A stretch of DNA of 64,000 nt, taken from assembly GCA_963693365.1 (NCBI GenBank), contig CAVNZM010000001.1:6076001-6140000 (forward strand), given 5' to 3'. This DNA is from Amoebidium appalachense (lineage: Eukaryota > Ichthyosporea). How positions within the stretch are numbered: the first letter of the stretch is position 1; each line of letters starts with the position of its first letter. The notes beneath the pieces are model-generated. The model saw only the letters and a list, made by a program, of their open reading frames with translations. It ran no database searches and was not told the origin of the DNA. Below are positions 1 to 41,574 of this stretch, piece after piece. Both the position numbers and the translations under genes were made by a program.

Positions 1-149
1 GGGGGGGGGGGGGGGGGGGTCATACTACTTATGTATTATATCACCAATCAAATATTACATGTAATACAATGTATATGCAATTCGAATTCAATTTCATGGT
101 GGTCCCGTTCATTTACCCTCTCTCTTTCCATCCATGACCGTCTCCCCAC

Positions 150-185
<36 letters not shown>

Positions 186-987
186 AAAACCCACCACCAC
201 CATCACGTACCCACCCACCCTCCTTCTCTCCGGGTTCCTCCCGGCCTCTTAAGCTTTTGACCGAATCCCGAACATGTGGTGCTGGGCCATGGTGGGGTGT
301 GTGCACATGCATGCATCTGTGTGTGGAAGGAGAAATGTTAATTGTGATCATGAGTGTGTGCACGTGTGTGAGAGCTGTGCATGGTATGTGACGCTGCGTG
401 TGTGTGTATACGTGTGTATACGTGTGTGTGTGTGTGCGTGTGTGTGTACACGTGTATTGTGTATCACACCGGTGTGGTGTGTGTGTAATATGCCATATGC
501 TGTACATGTTGGTATCAGAGGGCAGGTGGGGCCGGGGTCACCGTGGGGGAATGGGGGGAGTCAGGGAGGGTGGGGAGGGGGGGGGGGGGAGGTGGGGGGA
601 GGTGGGACGGGGGGACATGTGGACAAGTCGGACATAATTGCACAGATTCTCCCACATACTGGATTACAGAAGAAAACCCGAATCGGAGCATGTGTACATT
701 TATCAAATCCATAATATCTTTTATTACGAGTGTGCTTTAATGAGTGGTATGAGATACCAAAAACATGGCTTCAGAATCCGAGTTACACATCATGATCACT
801 TTACCCCCTTTCAAGCGTTTCACACAATATACGCTTAATCCCATTGTTCACGCACATGGTCTATACGAACAACAAATCCGTCCAGTCTACTGGTTGATTG
901 CAAGGAGAAACTGGGTGCATGAATATCTGGCACCTTTTGCAGACACCAAAAATATTCTGTGTTGTATGTGTTTTTAATGCGTGTGTG

Positions 988-1077
<90 letters not shown>

Positions 1078-1423
1078 CTGTGTGTGCGGCTGTGTGTGTG
1101 TCCATGCGTGCATACATTCGTTCTTGCATATACCTGCATGCACATCTTCCTACAAAATGTTTCTAACAGATTCTACAAAAAAAACGCCTTAGGATACATA
1201 CCATACGTATACAAACATCGATTTGTCATCCATTGTCGCCTCTAACCCAGCCACCTAAACCTGAGATCAACCCCTCCCCTCCAACCACCACCACCGTCGC
1301 TCCCGGGACAAGAAAAAAAAAAAAAAAAAAAAAAAAAAAGGACGAAGAACAGATAAGCAAATCAACAAAATGGAGATTAAAGAGCCCCCCCCCCCCCCCC
1401 CCCCCCCCCCCCCCTTCCTGCCC
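1..1423. other. 3' flank of GW-rich copy B, no gene seen
   Basis: This stretch lies beyond the stop codon of the minus-strand gene at 1424. It holds a poly(G) start, a poly(C) tract at about 150-183, a GT-rich stretch at about 360-480, a (GT)n array at about 989-1076, an A run at about 1313-1339 and a poly(C) tract at about 1386-1414. A TTTATT at 720-725 would read AATAAA on the minus strand and is a weak candidate polyadenylation signal. The open frames here are translations of simple repeats (poly-Cys-Val, poly-Thr-His, poly-Pro) and I see no gene. Confidence 0.6.
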
Positions 1424-1830
1424 TTACATACCCCCCCTGTCCCCCTCATCCCTTCTCTCAATCTGCACCGACACCAGGGTTGAGCTTCTCCTCTGCCCTG
1501 GTCTGTGCTGTCTGCCTGCCTGTGTGTTGACCCACGATGTCTGCTGCGCCTGCCCGTCCCCATACGTCCCCCACGTCCCCCCCTGGTTGCTCTCCCCCCA
1601 ACCCGCTGCCCCTCCCTGCGTCCAACCTACCTGCCCACCTACCCCAGCCCAACCATTGCCATATCTAGGCATGGGGGGCACACTGGCACCTTGCATCCAC
1701 CCCCCCATGTACATGTCTGCACCCATAACTACACCTGGTGGTTGGGTGGGAGGGGCCACAGGTGCAACCGACACATTTGATTGGTTGCTTGAATGCGTCC
1801 GTTGCCGTTTTTTCCTTTTATGGTCATGCT
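1424..1830 (-). other. GW/WG-rich C-terminal tail of copy B
   Basis: The last part of copy B exon 3 encodes a disordered, Gly/Gln/Trp-rich tail. Tryptophans flanked by glycine appear as GGWM, NGWAG, VGWTQ, AGWGE and TWGT, spaced about 8-14 residues apart. A basic cluster precedes them. Spaced GW/WG dipeptides in disordered sequence are the known form of Argonaute-binding hooks (GW182/TNRC6, Tas3, SPT5L/NRPE1 tails). Whether this tail binds Argonaute is inference only. Copy A has the same kind of tail with different flanking sequence. Confidence 0.55.
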
Positions 1831-2945
1831 CACGTGCCCTCTTCCCCCCTGCAACACCCCCCTTTTCCTCCTCGTTCGCTTCCAGTGGCGTATTCACTCG
1901 CGATTTCACGATGTGCGCAAATTGGGAAATTTCGCCCGGACCCACCACGAATGCAACCTGCACACCGGCCTCGACCAATAGGAGGGCCTGCATGTACAGC
2001 TGCAGCAACCCCATAGTGCGCCCCCGCCCCCCGGCCGCCGCTGCCGCCAGCTGCACCAATAGCAGTGCACGCCCCGACACCTTGGCAACCAATGACATCT
2101 CGTCCTCGCACAACAGTGCAACCGCCGTATCCCATTGGAGCACGATGGACCCCCGCCCCAGGGGGGGTACTGTCGGATTGGTACCCCCCTCGCGTGTAAA
2201 TCTTCGAGTCAGCAGCTTCGAGACCATGACGAGAAAGTTCCCCGTTTGTGCGCGATTGTGCGTTTCCACCACGCCAACACCCAGGGGAAAACCCTCTGCT
2301 ACAATATTCACAAAGTGTTTGCTATGCTCTCGGAAAGAGCCCAAGCTCGCAATCATAACACACCGCGCCACATTCTTTCGGGATTTTTCACGTTCCGCAC
2401 TGCCGGCCGACGGCCCATGAACCCATGAGCCCGATCTCTGGGACCATTTTGCTCGACTGACCAATCGCTGGGCCGTTTTAGTCAACAATTCCACCATCCC
2501 TTCATTAAAGACAAACCCGTTTTCAATCTCCGCTAAAATCTTCCTCTCTCCCTCCCCGCCGTCCGATCCTCCAACCCACACGACCCGCACAAAGCACGGG
2601 ATCTCTCCCGGAGGCAGAACACGCGTGTCCATCCCAGAAGCCCACAAAAGATCTAGGTAGATCTGGCGCGTATTTTCGGGAATTCGCTGCGACAACTCCA
2701 CCAAAATCCTACTCGTATCTACGGTCGCGTACAAATTCCGATACAGCTTGTCAAAGGGGTCGCTGAATAGAGCGTCCTGGCATGATTGTGCAAGATTTGC
2801 ATCGCTGATTGTGCCCGTTGTTCCGTCGTCAGAGAGTTGTGCTATGCCGTTGAGGGAAAGAAACGACACGGCACTGTCAAAGGCGGATTGGGTGCCGGGA
2901 CGGCAAAAGTTGATGTCTTCGGAATGGTGCAGCTGCACACGGAGG

Positions 2946-3032
<87 letters not shown>

Positions 3033-6000
3033 CTCGTGTGTGTATGCTACGCGGCAGAGGTGTGTGTGGTGGTAGTGGTGGCGGGGGGCGGGGGGGGGGG
3101 GGGGGGGGGGGTTTGAATGCGTCAAAAAGTACGAAGTACACAAGAACAAACGGATAACACGATGCAGAATGCAAGCCATACATAAAGAGTATGCATAATA
3201 AGCAGAGCCCATCCTCAGGGGGGGCCCACGTCATCCACAGTACCCGAGTTTCGACCTATTCCCCTCGTTAACGAAACCCAACTCAGATACTGTTTCACTT
3301 GAACATGAGTAGGTCACCCGTCTTGATCAGAGACGAGCAGGGTTGCTTATGGGGGGGGGGGGGGGGGGGGAGAAGGGAGTATTTACGTTCGATGCCAGAG
3401 AGTGCATGCAGAGGGATGTTTGTGTCTGTATGGGTCGGGAAAAGGGGGAGGGGGGGGGGGGGGGGGGGGGGGGGGGAGGGGAGTTAAAGGGTCAACATGC
3501 CGGACTGTGTATGGAGTGCAAAGACACCCAAAAAGCAACGTGGGCAAGTACAAATGCAAGGGCATCCAGACACGAACACAGAGCATGCAGCATATAGGCC
3601 TGGTAGTTGTGGCGGTGATGATGCTGGGTATCTGTACCCCCAAAGCCAAATCAACCTTAAAACAACAGTGGACAATATAATCGGCAGAAGACCCGGAAGA
3701 GGAGGTGACGCCGTGGAAGGGAGGGAAGGGGGGGGGACCGGAAGTGGGGAGGATTGTGGTGAATTAGGCAGAATAAGACAGAAAACATCGCTGAGATTTC
3801 TGGTCACAGTGTGTTTCCGACCTTTTCTGTGTTGCATCTCTTCATTTTGCCTGTGCTTACCTGACGGGCACCGGAGACACCTTTCCAATCCTCGTATTGA
3901 GGATACCCAACAGCACAAAAGGCACCCCGTCACTGGCCTGCTGCAGCTTGGCCTGTGTCATCCGCCCAACCAGCTCCCTGGAAATTGATGAGGGGGGCTC
4001 TTCCTCATGGGCCCCACTTTGAATAGACGAGAAAAATGCCGGAAGTGGGCCCGCGTGTGTGGGCGGTGCGTGTTTGAATGTGTGGGGCTTGCAGTAGAGG
4101 CGGAGGTATAGGGTGATGTGGTCGGGGGCAGGGTGTGTCTGCACCAGGTGGGAGGTAAGGGCCTGAAGAGCGGTGAGGAGGGGCCCGTGCATGCCGGACA
4201 GGCTGGATGAGAGACTGTGGTCGTGCTGTACGTGTGTGTGTGTGTAGGATGTGTACAGGTATACGTGTGTGTAAGTTGGTGTGCACGTGTGTGTGTGTGT
4301 GTGTGCATGTGTATTTGTGCGTGTGTGTGTAGGTGTGTGTGTACGTTGTGAGTGTGTGTGGGTGTGTTGCGAGCGCCGCTGTCTATGTACGTGTGAAAGT
4401 GTGTGGGATTGTGTGCGAGTGTGAGTGAGTGAGTGTGTAAGTGTGTGTACCTGTGTGCATATGTGTTGGTACAACGTGGGTTCGAGTGTAATTGTTAGCA
4501 TTCCATACCTACGTAAGCTTCGTATGCACACCCCTCAACCCCAGCCTACCTCCCCCCCGATCTCCCCTTCCACGGACCGGTTCCTACAACCATTTGAATA
4601 CACTCCCCGACATGAGACAACCACCCACACTCGCACATCTACAAAAGATGAGGCATCAGGCGATCTCTTTCTTGGAAAACATCAACACAAACACAAACAC
4701 ATGCTCATGCATACATTAACCACACACACAACACTCGCTCACCCATCCATTCACCCACCCACCCACATGCACACAAAGGAAGTCAAAAGCCCAAACTAGT
4801 TGCCACATACTGAGCCATCTTCCCTTCCCCTCCCCCCCCATAACCCCCACCCCACCCCGGTCTTACGTCGCCGTTTCCTCTCGGCCTATAACATGCCACA
4901 GGGCAGCGTGTGCTTCAGAGGTGAGTGGGGGGGGGGGGGGGGGGGGGGGGGGGGATGGGCGGGAGTTAAGCATTATTCCTCCCTCCCTCCCCCCTCCCCC
5001 GTCCCCCCAGGGGCCCCGGGACAACGAAAGAGGGTACACATCTCTCATACTCACTTTCAACCCCTCACTACCCCTAATTCCCATTTCCCTCATCCCACCG
5101 CTACTCACACGGCACTTCCCACTCCGTGCCATCCCCTTGTTGTCCTGCGTCTTCTGCCCCTGAATAACCGAGATCCCCCCCCTTCCTCCCCCCCCTCCCC
5201 CTGACATGTCCTACCTACCCTTCGCGCCCTCTCTATCCCTGTGCACTTTTCTCAATTTCCTCAACCTTCAACTACTTTCCTTCCGTCCCCCCCCCCCCCC
5301 CCCCCCCCCCCACCCCTCCCCCCCCCCCCACACACACACCACTACCACCCATCCCTTCCTACCCTCCGCAGTCTTTCGTCCCCCTTCTGCCACTGAGATG
5401 TCCCTCGTTGTCCCATTCCCATTTCCCCCTCATTCCACCCACTTCTGTCGCCGTTCCACCCAGATTTTGTGTCGATATGCTGATTGACGAGCAAACTTGG
5501 CAAGAGCCCAAGGTAAGATGCCACAACTGAACCAACAAGTGATAACCCCGACACACTCACACACACACAAAACCAAAAACACTCACTCACACAAAACTAA
5601 CACCAAGACACACGCAGACACACAGAACCGAAAACAAGCAACGTTACACTCACCTGCTGCAAGTGTGCCTTCAGGTTCTCCACACACTCCTGCTCCTGCC
5701 CCAACGTAAACGGAAGATGGGATATGTCATCACTTGGAGTGACCAGACATGTTATTGCACGCTCGATCACCTCATCCCATATTTTCGGTTGTGAAAAACG
5801 GACTGCACCCAGGGCAGCAGCCAAATGTGGGTTGCACGTAACCTCGAGGACAGTGTCTTCCGATAAATCTGCATCGATAATACGGTCCGTTCCGGTAAAG
5901 GTCTCAAACGTTAGCGTCGTCCCAGGTTGCTTACTTTCGGGAGAACCAGCCATTCCTGTGTTTTGAAGATGCGGAAAAAGAAAAACGTGTGTAACCACCT

Positions 6001-6523
6001 CATCCGACTTTAACGCTTGCATGGCCCCCTCAGCAAAAGTCGTGTTTTCGTCGTAAATTACCCGAACAGGGGATCCCAGGCTGTTACGAGTAAGGAACGC
6101 ATTGTATGGGCGCATGTACAGAAATCTTCCGGTTTTGGAAGGTTGGTCCACGCGGGGATGCCACGGCAGAAATTTCCTAACGTGGAAATCGAGGGGCTTA
6201 TCGAGCTGTGCCCCCCTCAGGAAGAAAAGAGAGACAAACGTGTTGTGTTTGCGCCTGTTCACGTGATTGCAAACACGTGATAGGTGGTGCGAGTCTTCAA
6301 TTCCCAGCATGCCAACACCCACCTCACCCACGTGGTCATTTTCGAGTAGCTCAACAACACGTGCACAGATGTTGCACGTGTTGGGGGGGCATAATTCCTC
6401 CGTAGTGATGTCAAGTGTGAAAAGAGCGGACTGCCTTCCAGAAATGTGGTTGGGGTCACGTGGGCCCTGGTGGTAGGCCTGGGCCTGGGGGACTTGGCCC
6501 CCCTTCCTGTCTGTGTGTGCCAT
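1424..6523 (-). CDS. GW-rich paralogue, copy B (unknown family)
   Basis: Three exons on the minus strand, 6523-5654, 4225-3861 and 2945-1424, join in phase across GT-AG introns into about 918 codons. The same three-exon layout recurs in copy A at 8349-14951, and the two proteins align along their length, which is the main evidence for the model. Exon 1 has a CX4CX2C cluster (EELCPPNTCNIC) and the shared motif LSRVCNHVNRR. Exon 2 encodes a helical-looking segment (GPLLTALQALTSHL, later AKLQQASDGVPFVLLGILNT). Exon 3 holds the best conserved part, including FDSAVSFLSLNGIAQLS, SCQDALFSDPF and LLVQLAAAAAGGRGRTMG. The C-terminal 130 or so residues are low complexity, with a basic stretch (KRAREHDHKRKKRQR) that could be a nuclear signal, followed by GW/WG dipeptides. 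I recognise no catalytic domain. The start is the first Met of the exon 1 frame; further 5' exons cannot be excluded. Confidence 0.72.
1956..2155 (-). other. Near-identical block shared with copy A exon 3
   Basis: About 200 bp of copy B exon 3 match 8965-9170 of copy A at roughly 95 percent by eye, and the core peptide (SGRALLLVQLAAAAAGGR and what follows) is identical in both. Sequence on either side falls to roughly half identical at protein level. This is consistent with gene conversion, or with a very strongly constrained core. Confidence 0.6.
2946..3860 (-). other. Intron 2 of copy B
   Basis: The intron has a GTAAGC donor at 3860 and a CACACATAG acceptor at 2946, the acceptor lying in a (CA)n array in sense orientation. 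It holds (GT)n at 2949-3026, a poly(G) tract at about 3090-3111, the dispersed repeat at 3112-3350 and two more poly(G) tracts at about 3351-3370 and 3452-3476. No exon is seen inside. Confidence 0.6.
3112..3350 (-). repeat. Dispersed C-tract repeat, copy R1 (239 bp)
   Basis: This 239-bp sequence begins (plus strand) at TTTGAATGCGTC just after a poly(G) tract and ends at TTGCTTAT just before another. It is identical by eye to 10647-10885, and its first 125 bp match 13314-13438. A shorter, slightly diverged copy lies inverted at 49156-49341. Read on the minus strand, every copy ends in GCATTCAAA followed by a C tract, while the other end differs between copies. Confidence 0.8.
4226..5653 (-). 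other. Intron 1 of copy B
   Basis: The intron separates exon 1 (donor GTGAGT at 5653) from exon 2 (acceptor ACGTACAG at 4226). It contains GT-rich DNA at 4228-4460 and moderately complex Pyr-rich sequence, with a poly(G) tract at about 4927-4954 and a poly(C) tract at about 5287-5310. I found no reading frame conserved in copy A and no exon. Confidence 0.55.
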
Positions 6524-6900
6524 ATGGAGGGGTGGTTACTTGTCTGGGTGTGTGCTATGCTAGTTTCCAGCCATGGTGCACGTTGAAAGGTGCTACAGGA
6601 TGCATGGACTAATAGCCCAAAACATACACACGTGAGTGCAGCAGCTATCGGCCCGTGCCCGCGCGCCAAGTCTCGAACCTCGGGAGTTCGATGAGCTGGT
6701 CGCAAGTTGAAGTTGCACACGTGATGACAACCTGTATCTGGTTGTGTACAAAAGCGGCGTGGGGGCCCGCCGGATGTGGTATATTTGGAGATTATGGTTG
6801 AAGGTACGGTGTGCGTGTGTGTGTGGCACGTGCGCTTTTTGTTTATTTCCGTCCACGTCACGCATGGGCCCGAGGAGCTGCCGGGGCCGGGGGCCCCCCG

Positions 6901-6937
<37 letters not shown>

Positions 6938-7495
6938 TGACGCATATTGTGTGTACGTCTGCCTGGCCATTTGAGTGTGTGTACCGTGAGAGAGAGAGGG
7001 AGAGATTGGGGGGGGGGGGGGGGGGGGGGGGGGTGTGCAGGCCAGGGGGGAGGGGAGCAGGGGGGAGGGGAGAGAGAGAGCGAGGGAGAGAGAGAGAGAG
7101 CTCGAGAGAGAGCTCGAGAGAGTAAAGAGAGAGAGAGAGCCCCTGAGAGAGAGGGGGGAAAGAGAGAGAGAGAGAGAGAGGGAGGGGGAGAGAGAGAGAG
7201 AGAGACAGAGAGACTCTGAGAGAGAGGCAGAGAGCTCTTAGGAGAGTCATGCGGCATGGTGTAAATGACATTGTGTGCGCGCGCGTGGGCGTGTAAAATC
7301 AGAGTCAATCCAGGCTTTGCAACAATCATTATGTGGCTACCGTTGCCTTTTTCTTTTCTTTTTCTTCTTTTTTTGGGTGGTGGTGGTATGTGCCTGTGTG
7401 TGTGTGTGTGTGTGTGCCACGATATGTGTGTGTGGGTGGGTGAGTGGGGGAGGGGGGGGGGGAGGGGGGGGGAGTGGGGAGGGGGAGGGAGGGGG

Positions 7496-7652
7496 TGTCT
7501 GAATGCGGAACACAGCCTCGAAGTACGCATACACGATGAGAAGCATGGTGCAGGACACATGCAAAGGCAAACATTCAAGTATGCAATATCAGCAATGCGC
7601 ACAGTATGCGTCATGATAAGCAGAGCCCATCCTCAGGGAGGGCCTAAGTCAT
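7496..7652 (-). repeat. Dispersed C-tract repeat, diverged copy R5
   Basis: This copy shares the framework of R1 (CTGAATGCG, AAGTACG, a TATGCGTCATGATAAGCAGAGCCCATCC-like stretch that I list only in part, CTCAGGG) but is diverged. It belongs to the same subfamily as 28193-28335. G-rich DNA lies on both sides. Confidence 0.65.
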
Positions 7653-7744
7653 GAGGGAGGGAGGGGGGGAGGGGGGGGAGTTGAGAATTAAGCAAATGAA
7701 AGATTCTGAAGAGTTGTTTAAATTTTCTTCGATTAGTGCCCAAG

Positions 7745-7857
7745 AAAAGGCGTCATAGAGTAGTACTACAAAGTACACATGTGCAAAGAACAACACAATG
7801 GAGAGTGCAAACCGCACTCCAAGAGTATGCATGATCAAAGCAGGGGGCCCCAGAAAC
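7745..7857 (-). repeat. Dispersed repeat, strongly diverged copy R8
   Basis: This stretch retains short landmarks of the family in order: AGTACTACAAAGTACAC, GAGAGTGCAAACC, AGAGTATGCAT and a final CAGGGGGCCCC. It looks like an old copy and is less certain than R1-R6. Confidence 0.4.
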
Positions 7858-8049
7858 CAGTAACTTATGACAGAGGTTTCAGAACAACCAGATCAACATT
7901 CATATCTAGGCCGATCTTTAAGTGGAATAGCATAAGATAATATATACGTTCCGCTGGAAAGAAAAAGAATAAACACTGGTAGCCACTGCATAAGTACATC
8001 AGATATCCAAAATCGGCAAAGAGAGATTTAAAAAAATGGTACACACATG

Positions 8050-8320
8050 CGCATTCAACAATCTGCTAAAACAATACTTTAAACACTGGCACACAGGCAT
8101 ACATGTACATTCGATAATCCGCTAAGGTAATAACTCAAACACGCGTACGTATATGCAAATTCGATAATCCGCTAAGCTAACATTAAAAAAGACTGGCACA
8201 CACATTTAATAATTCGCTAAGATATTCAGCTAAGCTGATATTTTAAAGCTGGCACACATATTCAATAATTCGCTAAGATAGTAATAAGTATTACAACTGG
8301 CAGGTGCACACATGTACAAT
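8050..8320 (-). repeat. Degenerate tandem repeat 3' of copy A
   Basis: Five imperfect units of about 46-57 bp start near 8052, 8109, 8158, 8204 and 8259. Each carries ATTCRATAATYCGCTAAG, and most carry CTGGCACACA. The array begins about 30 bp past the stop codon of copy A, so it probably lies in that gene's 3' UTR. Confidence 0.6.
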
Positions 8321-8348
8321 CCAAGTTCCTGCACGTTTCATCGATCAA

Positions 8349-14951
<6,603 letters not shown>

Positions 14952-15619
14952 TCTCTGAACTGTGTACGTGCAACATAGCCAGTGCTAGCCACATGTTGAG
15001 TCGCGGGAAAAGCCTGTACAGAGGAAATGCTATAGGAGTTAACTTTTGAAAAGTAAATGTGGTCTGAAAGAGAACATCAAACATCACACACAAGTTGCCC
15101 CCCCCATTCCCTTAGGAAAGCCCTTTCCCGTTTCCCGTTTTTTTCATGGCAGGCCTTGGTTTTTTTTCGCGGGTGGGCCTACCAGCGGCCCTTTCAGCTC
15201 TGGCGCTATGAATACGTGATTTGTAAAGAGTGTAAAGTGAGAAATGAAGTACTAAAAGCGTTTAAAACTATGTAATTAAATGTATAATATGTATAAACTT
15301 TTAATGAGATTGATAAATATTTGTCATCTATCCAAATTTCTCACCAGCCCTGGAATAGTAAATGGCCTTTGCCATGTAGCCAATCATTTATCTTGGTATA
15401 AATTCCGAGTGTGAGCCTCGCAAACTTGCAGCTTTGAAAACGTTTCACGTTGGACGGTGCTCAAATTTTTTATCATCCATCGTAAGGTGCTAAAATGGTT
15501 TAACGGGTGGAACAGACACAGGATCTTGGTTTGTAGTTGGACAAAGAGAAAGGAAGTCTATCTTTATCAAAGGATCTTCTTCTTTTCTTTGTTTATTTCC
15601 TCACATTTCCTTCCATCTC

Positions 15620-15675
<56 letters not shown>

Positions 15676-15794
15676 CCCCCCCTCCTCCCCCTTTCCCCGG
15701 GCCCCCTGCTTGTTTCTCCGTATACACTGCAAGTTGAAACCTGGAGCATAGGTGGGCGACGTAAATACTGGGCTTTTAGCCCTCACTCGCCAAC
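14952..15794. promoter_or_regulatory. Putative divergent promoter, copy A / BLTP3
   Basis: The two start codons face away from each other across about 840 bp. The BLTP3-proximal part is AT-rich and contains a CCAATC at 15380-15385 and a TATAAA at 15397-15402, a spacing and order typical of a core promoter reading rightwards. A long poly(C) tract at about 15620-15670 lies just upstream of the BLTP3 start. No equivalent TATA box is obvious for the leftward gene. Shared control is inference from spacing alone. Confidence 0.4.
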
Positions 15795-39263
<23,469 letters not shown>

Positions 39264-39470
39264 CCAGTGCATATCCCGTGCTCGCACCTTGTGTGTGTCT
39301 CTGCTGATGAGAGCTCATGCGTGTGGGGGTGGTGTGGGGTGGTGTGTTGGACGTGTATGATTACAGTTGTGTGTAATGATCACTCTGTTCCTCCAAAGCT
39401 AGCCCTCGCTCCTCCTCCTCCTCCTCTTGAATGTTTTCGTGGTTTCTTGTGTGTGTATGTGTGTGTGTGT

Positions 39471-39501
<31 letters not shown>

Positions 39502-40150
39502 CTGTGTGTGTGGGTGTGTGTGTTTGTAAGGGATTTGTTGTTTGAGCCTGCATTTTGCATTTACTTCTCCTTGTGGGGTATGGTTTCGTTCCATCGAACC
39601 CAGGCATGTATGTGCTGGTGCCTGTATATGGGTTCGTGCAGTAAATGATGACTTAATGTATGAAACGTATGACAGCAGCATCCATTGCACCGTTGAATGT
39701 GATGATTGACTTTTTATGAATGTGAAGGTAACACTTAGTTAACCAAGAAGGAAAGGTAACGATATATGGGTGGTTGACTGTGTTGTACACTACTGTATAG
39801 TGTATTATGATGTACAGGGGCAACCGTTTTTGCCGGGCTACTATCATATGCAGGTATATGATAGACATTGTGTACTTTTTATAGCAACATGCATCTCGTG
39901 GTTTCCTTTCCGTATTTTTTATGACAGTCTTGCTGGTCAGAGCTGTCTACTTTTGAATATTTTTTTTTCTGTACGAGACCGACTTTACACGAAGCTATCA
40001 TATGCAAGAAATAAAACTTTTAAATGTAGCGGGAGTTTCCATAATCTCCTAATGCGGCAAACTCACAGATTCGTCCTTTTTCTTTCTTTCTTTCTTTTTC
40101 CATTTTTTTTCCCAAAGTTTTTTTTTTCCCTTGTTTTTGTTGTTTGGGGG

Positions 40151-40190
<40 letters not shown>

Positions 40191-40456
40191 GATAACAAGA
40201 CTGCTATTTCGAAGCCAATGATTGAGTCTGACAGCAATACAACGTCAGTTAGGCCTACGCCGATCAGTAGATGTTATATGCGCCAGGTCTTGAAATGCCG
40301 ACTTTGACCTAAAGGGATTTGTTTTCTAGCAAAGTTTCAGGGCCTTGAAGCCCAGGGATCCTCGAGAATCCCAGGATGGCACGTGCTGTTCGGTTTCGTT
40401 TTCCGCAGGCGATACCTCCATATGATTTGAAATTTACTACAAGTTGCAAATCCAAG

Positions 40457-40496
<40 letters not shown>

Positions 40497-41529
40497 CCCA
40501 CCCCCCTCCCCCGGGGCACCGCCACGTACCACCACCACCACCGACACGCATACTCTAATGGAGATAGTGTGATGGAGTGTGGGGTGATTAGGACTGTTTT
40601 GTATGTATTAAGTCATGATCGAGACCCCGATTTCATAGGTAAAGGTGGTCCGATGTTGGAAATAAAAGTCAGAGAGGGTTGGGATTTTGAGAGGTTTTTC
40701 TGTTAAACTTTGCTGTTTGCGAAACCTTGAGAATTTGGAATTTGCCGATTTGGGTGGCTGTAGGTGTTGGGTGGGAGAGATGTATGTTTGTGGCCACTAT
40801 GTTGCGGGGTTTTCCCTTAATCCAAAAAATGGATGGAGTATTGCCTACTTAGCCTCTTAGCGTACTGGGAGAAATATTAATGGGGGAGGAAAAGGGCGAG
40901 GGGGGGAAGGGGAGAAGGGGGGGAGGGGGGGGGGCCGGGGGGCCGGGGCCGGTTGAGCAGCTGACACGATTACCATGGCCTAGGTCCCGACGGCACTACC
41001 TTTTAGGGAGGATCGAGGCGGGATAGGGATCTTGAGGGCGCGGGGGGAGAGGTGGGGGAGAGGGGGAGGAGGGGGGAGGGGGAGAAGGGGGAGGTTTCAG
41101 ACAACATAGAATTGAGGTACAGGGAAGTGCTACAGCAATTGGCTTAAGCTTAAGGTAGGTTATGTATGAGGGGTTTGCAATTGTTGGTACATAGTTATCC
41201 TGAGAGGGGTTTTTTATTCTTGCTGTTGTGGTGGTGATGATGGTGGTTGTGGTTGGGGATGGGGGGGGGGGGGAGGAGGGGGGGGGGGGGGGGGGAGGGG
41301 GAGAAGGATCCGGAGTCCGCGGAGTGGACCCAGGGGGCGAGTGGGGAGAGAGGTTTAACCATATTTGGATGTGTGCGTGTGTCAACATTGCAGTAGGTGT
41401 TTCTGTGGAAGTAGGGGAGCTTGTGTGTGAGGGGGGAAGTTTGACGTGCAAGGGTACATGGGGGGCCTAAAGAGGAAGATAACACAGTGTACACTGTAAA
41501 CTTTAAGGGATACCACTGAAGGTGATGGT

Positions 41530-41574
<45 letters not shown>

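Larger units (their letters stand above)
6524..8348. other. Spacer between copies A and B
   Basis: This spacer separates the start of copy B from the stop of copy A. It holds poly(G) tracts at about 6903-6936 and 7010-7033, a (GA)n-rich stretch at 7070-7240, G-rich DNA at 7430-7495, two diverged dispersed repeats (about 7496-7652 and 7745-7857) and an AT-rich degenerate tandem repeat near 8050-8320. It must contain the copy B promoter and copy A 3' end, but no convincing TATA box or terminator stands out. The frames here encode simple repeats. Confidence 0.55.

Noticed and set aside
835-1245. Overlapping frames on both strands encoding long Cys-Val or Thr-His runs
   Set aside because: They are translations of a (GT)n array. 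The same artefact recurs at every microsatellite in the window.
8050-8320. A CRISPR-like array
   Set aside because: The units are degenerate, spacing is irregular (46-57 bp), no cas genes exist and the DNA is eukaryotic. It is a diverged tandem repeat.
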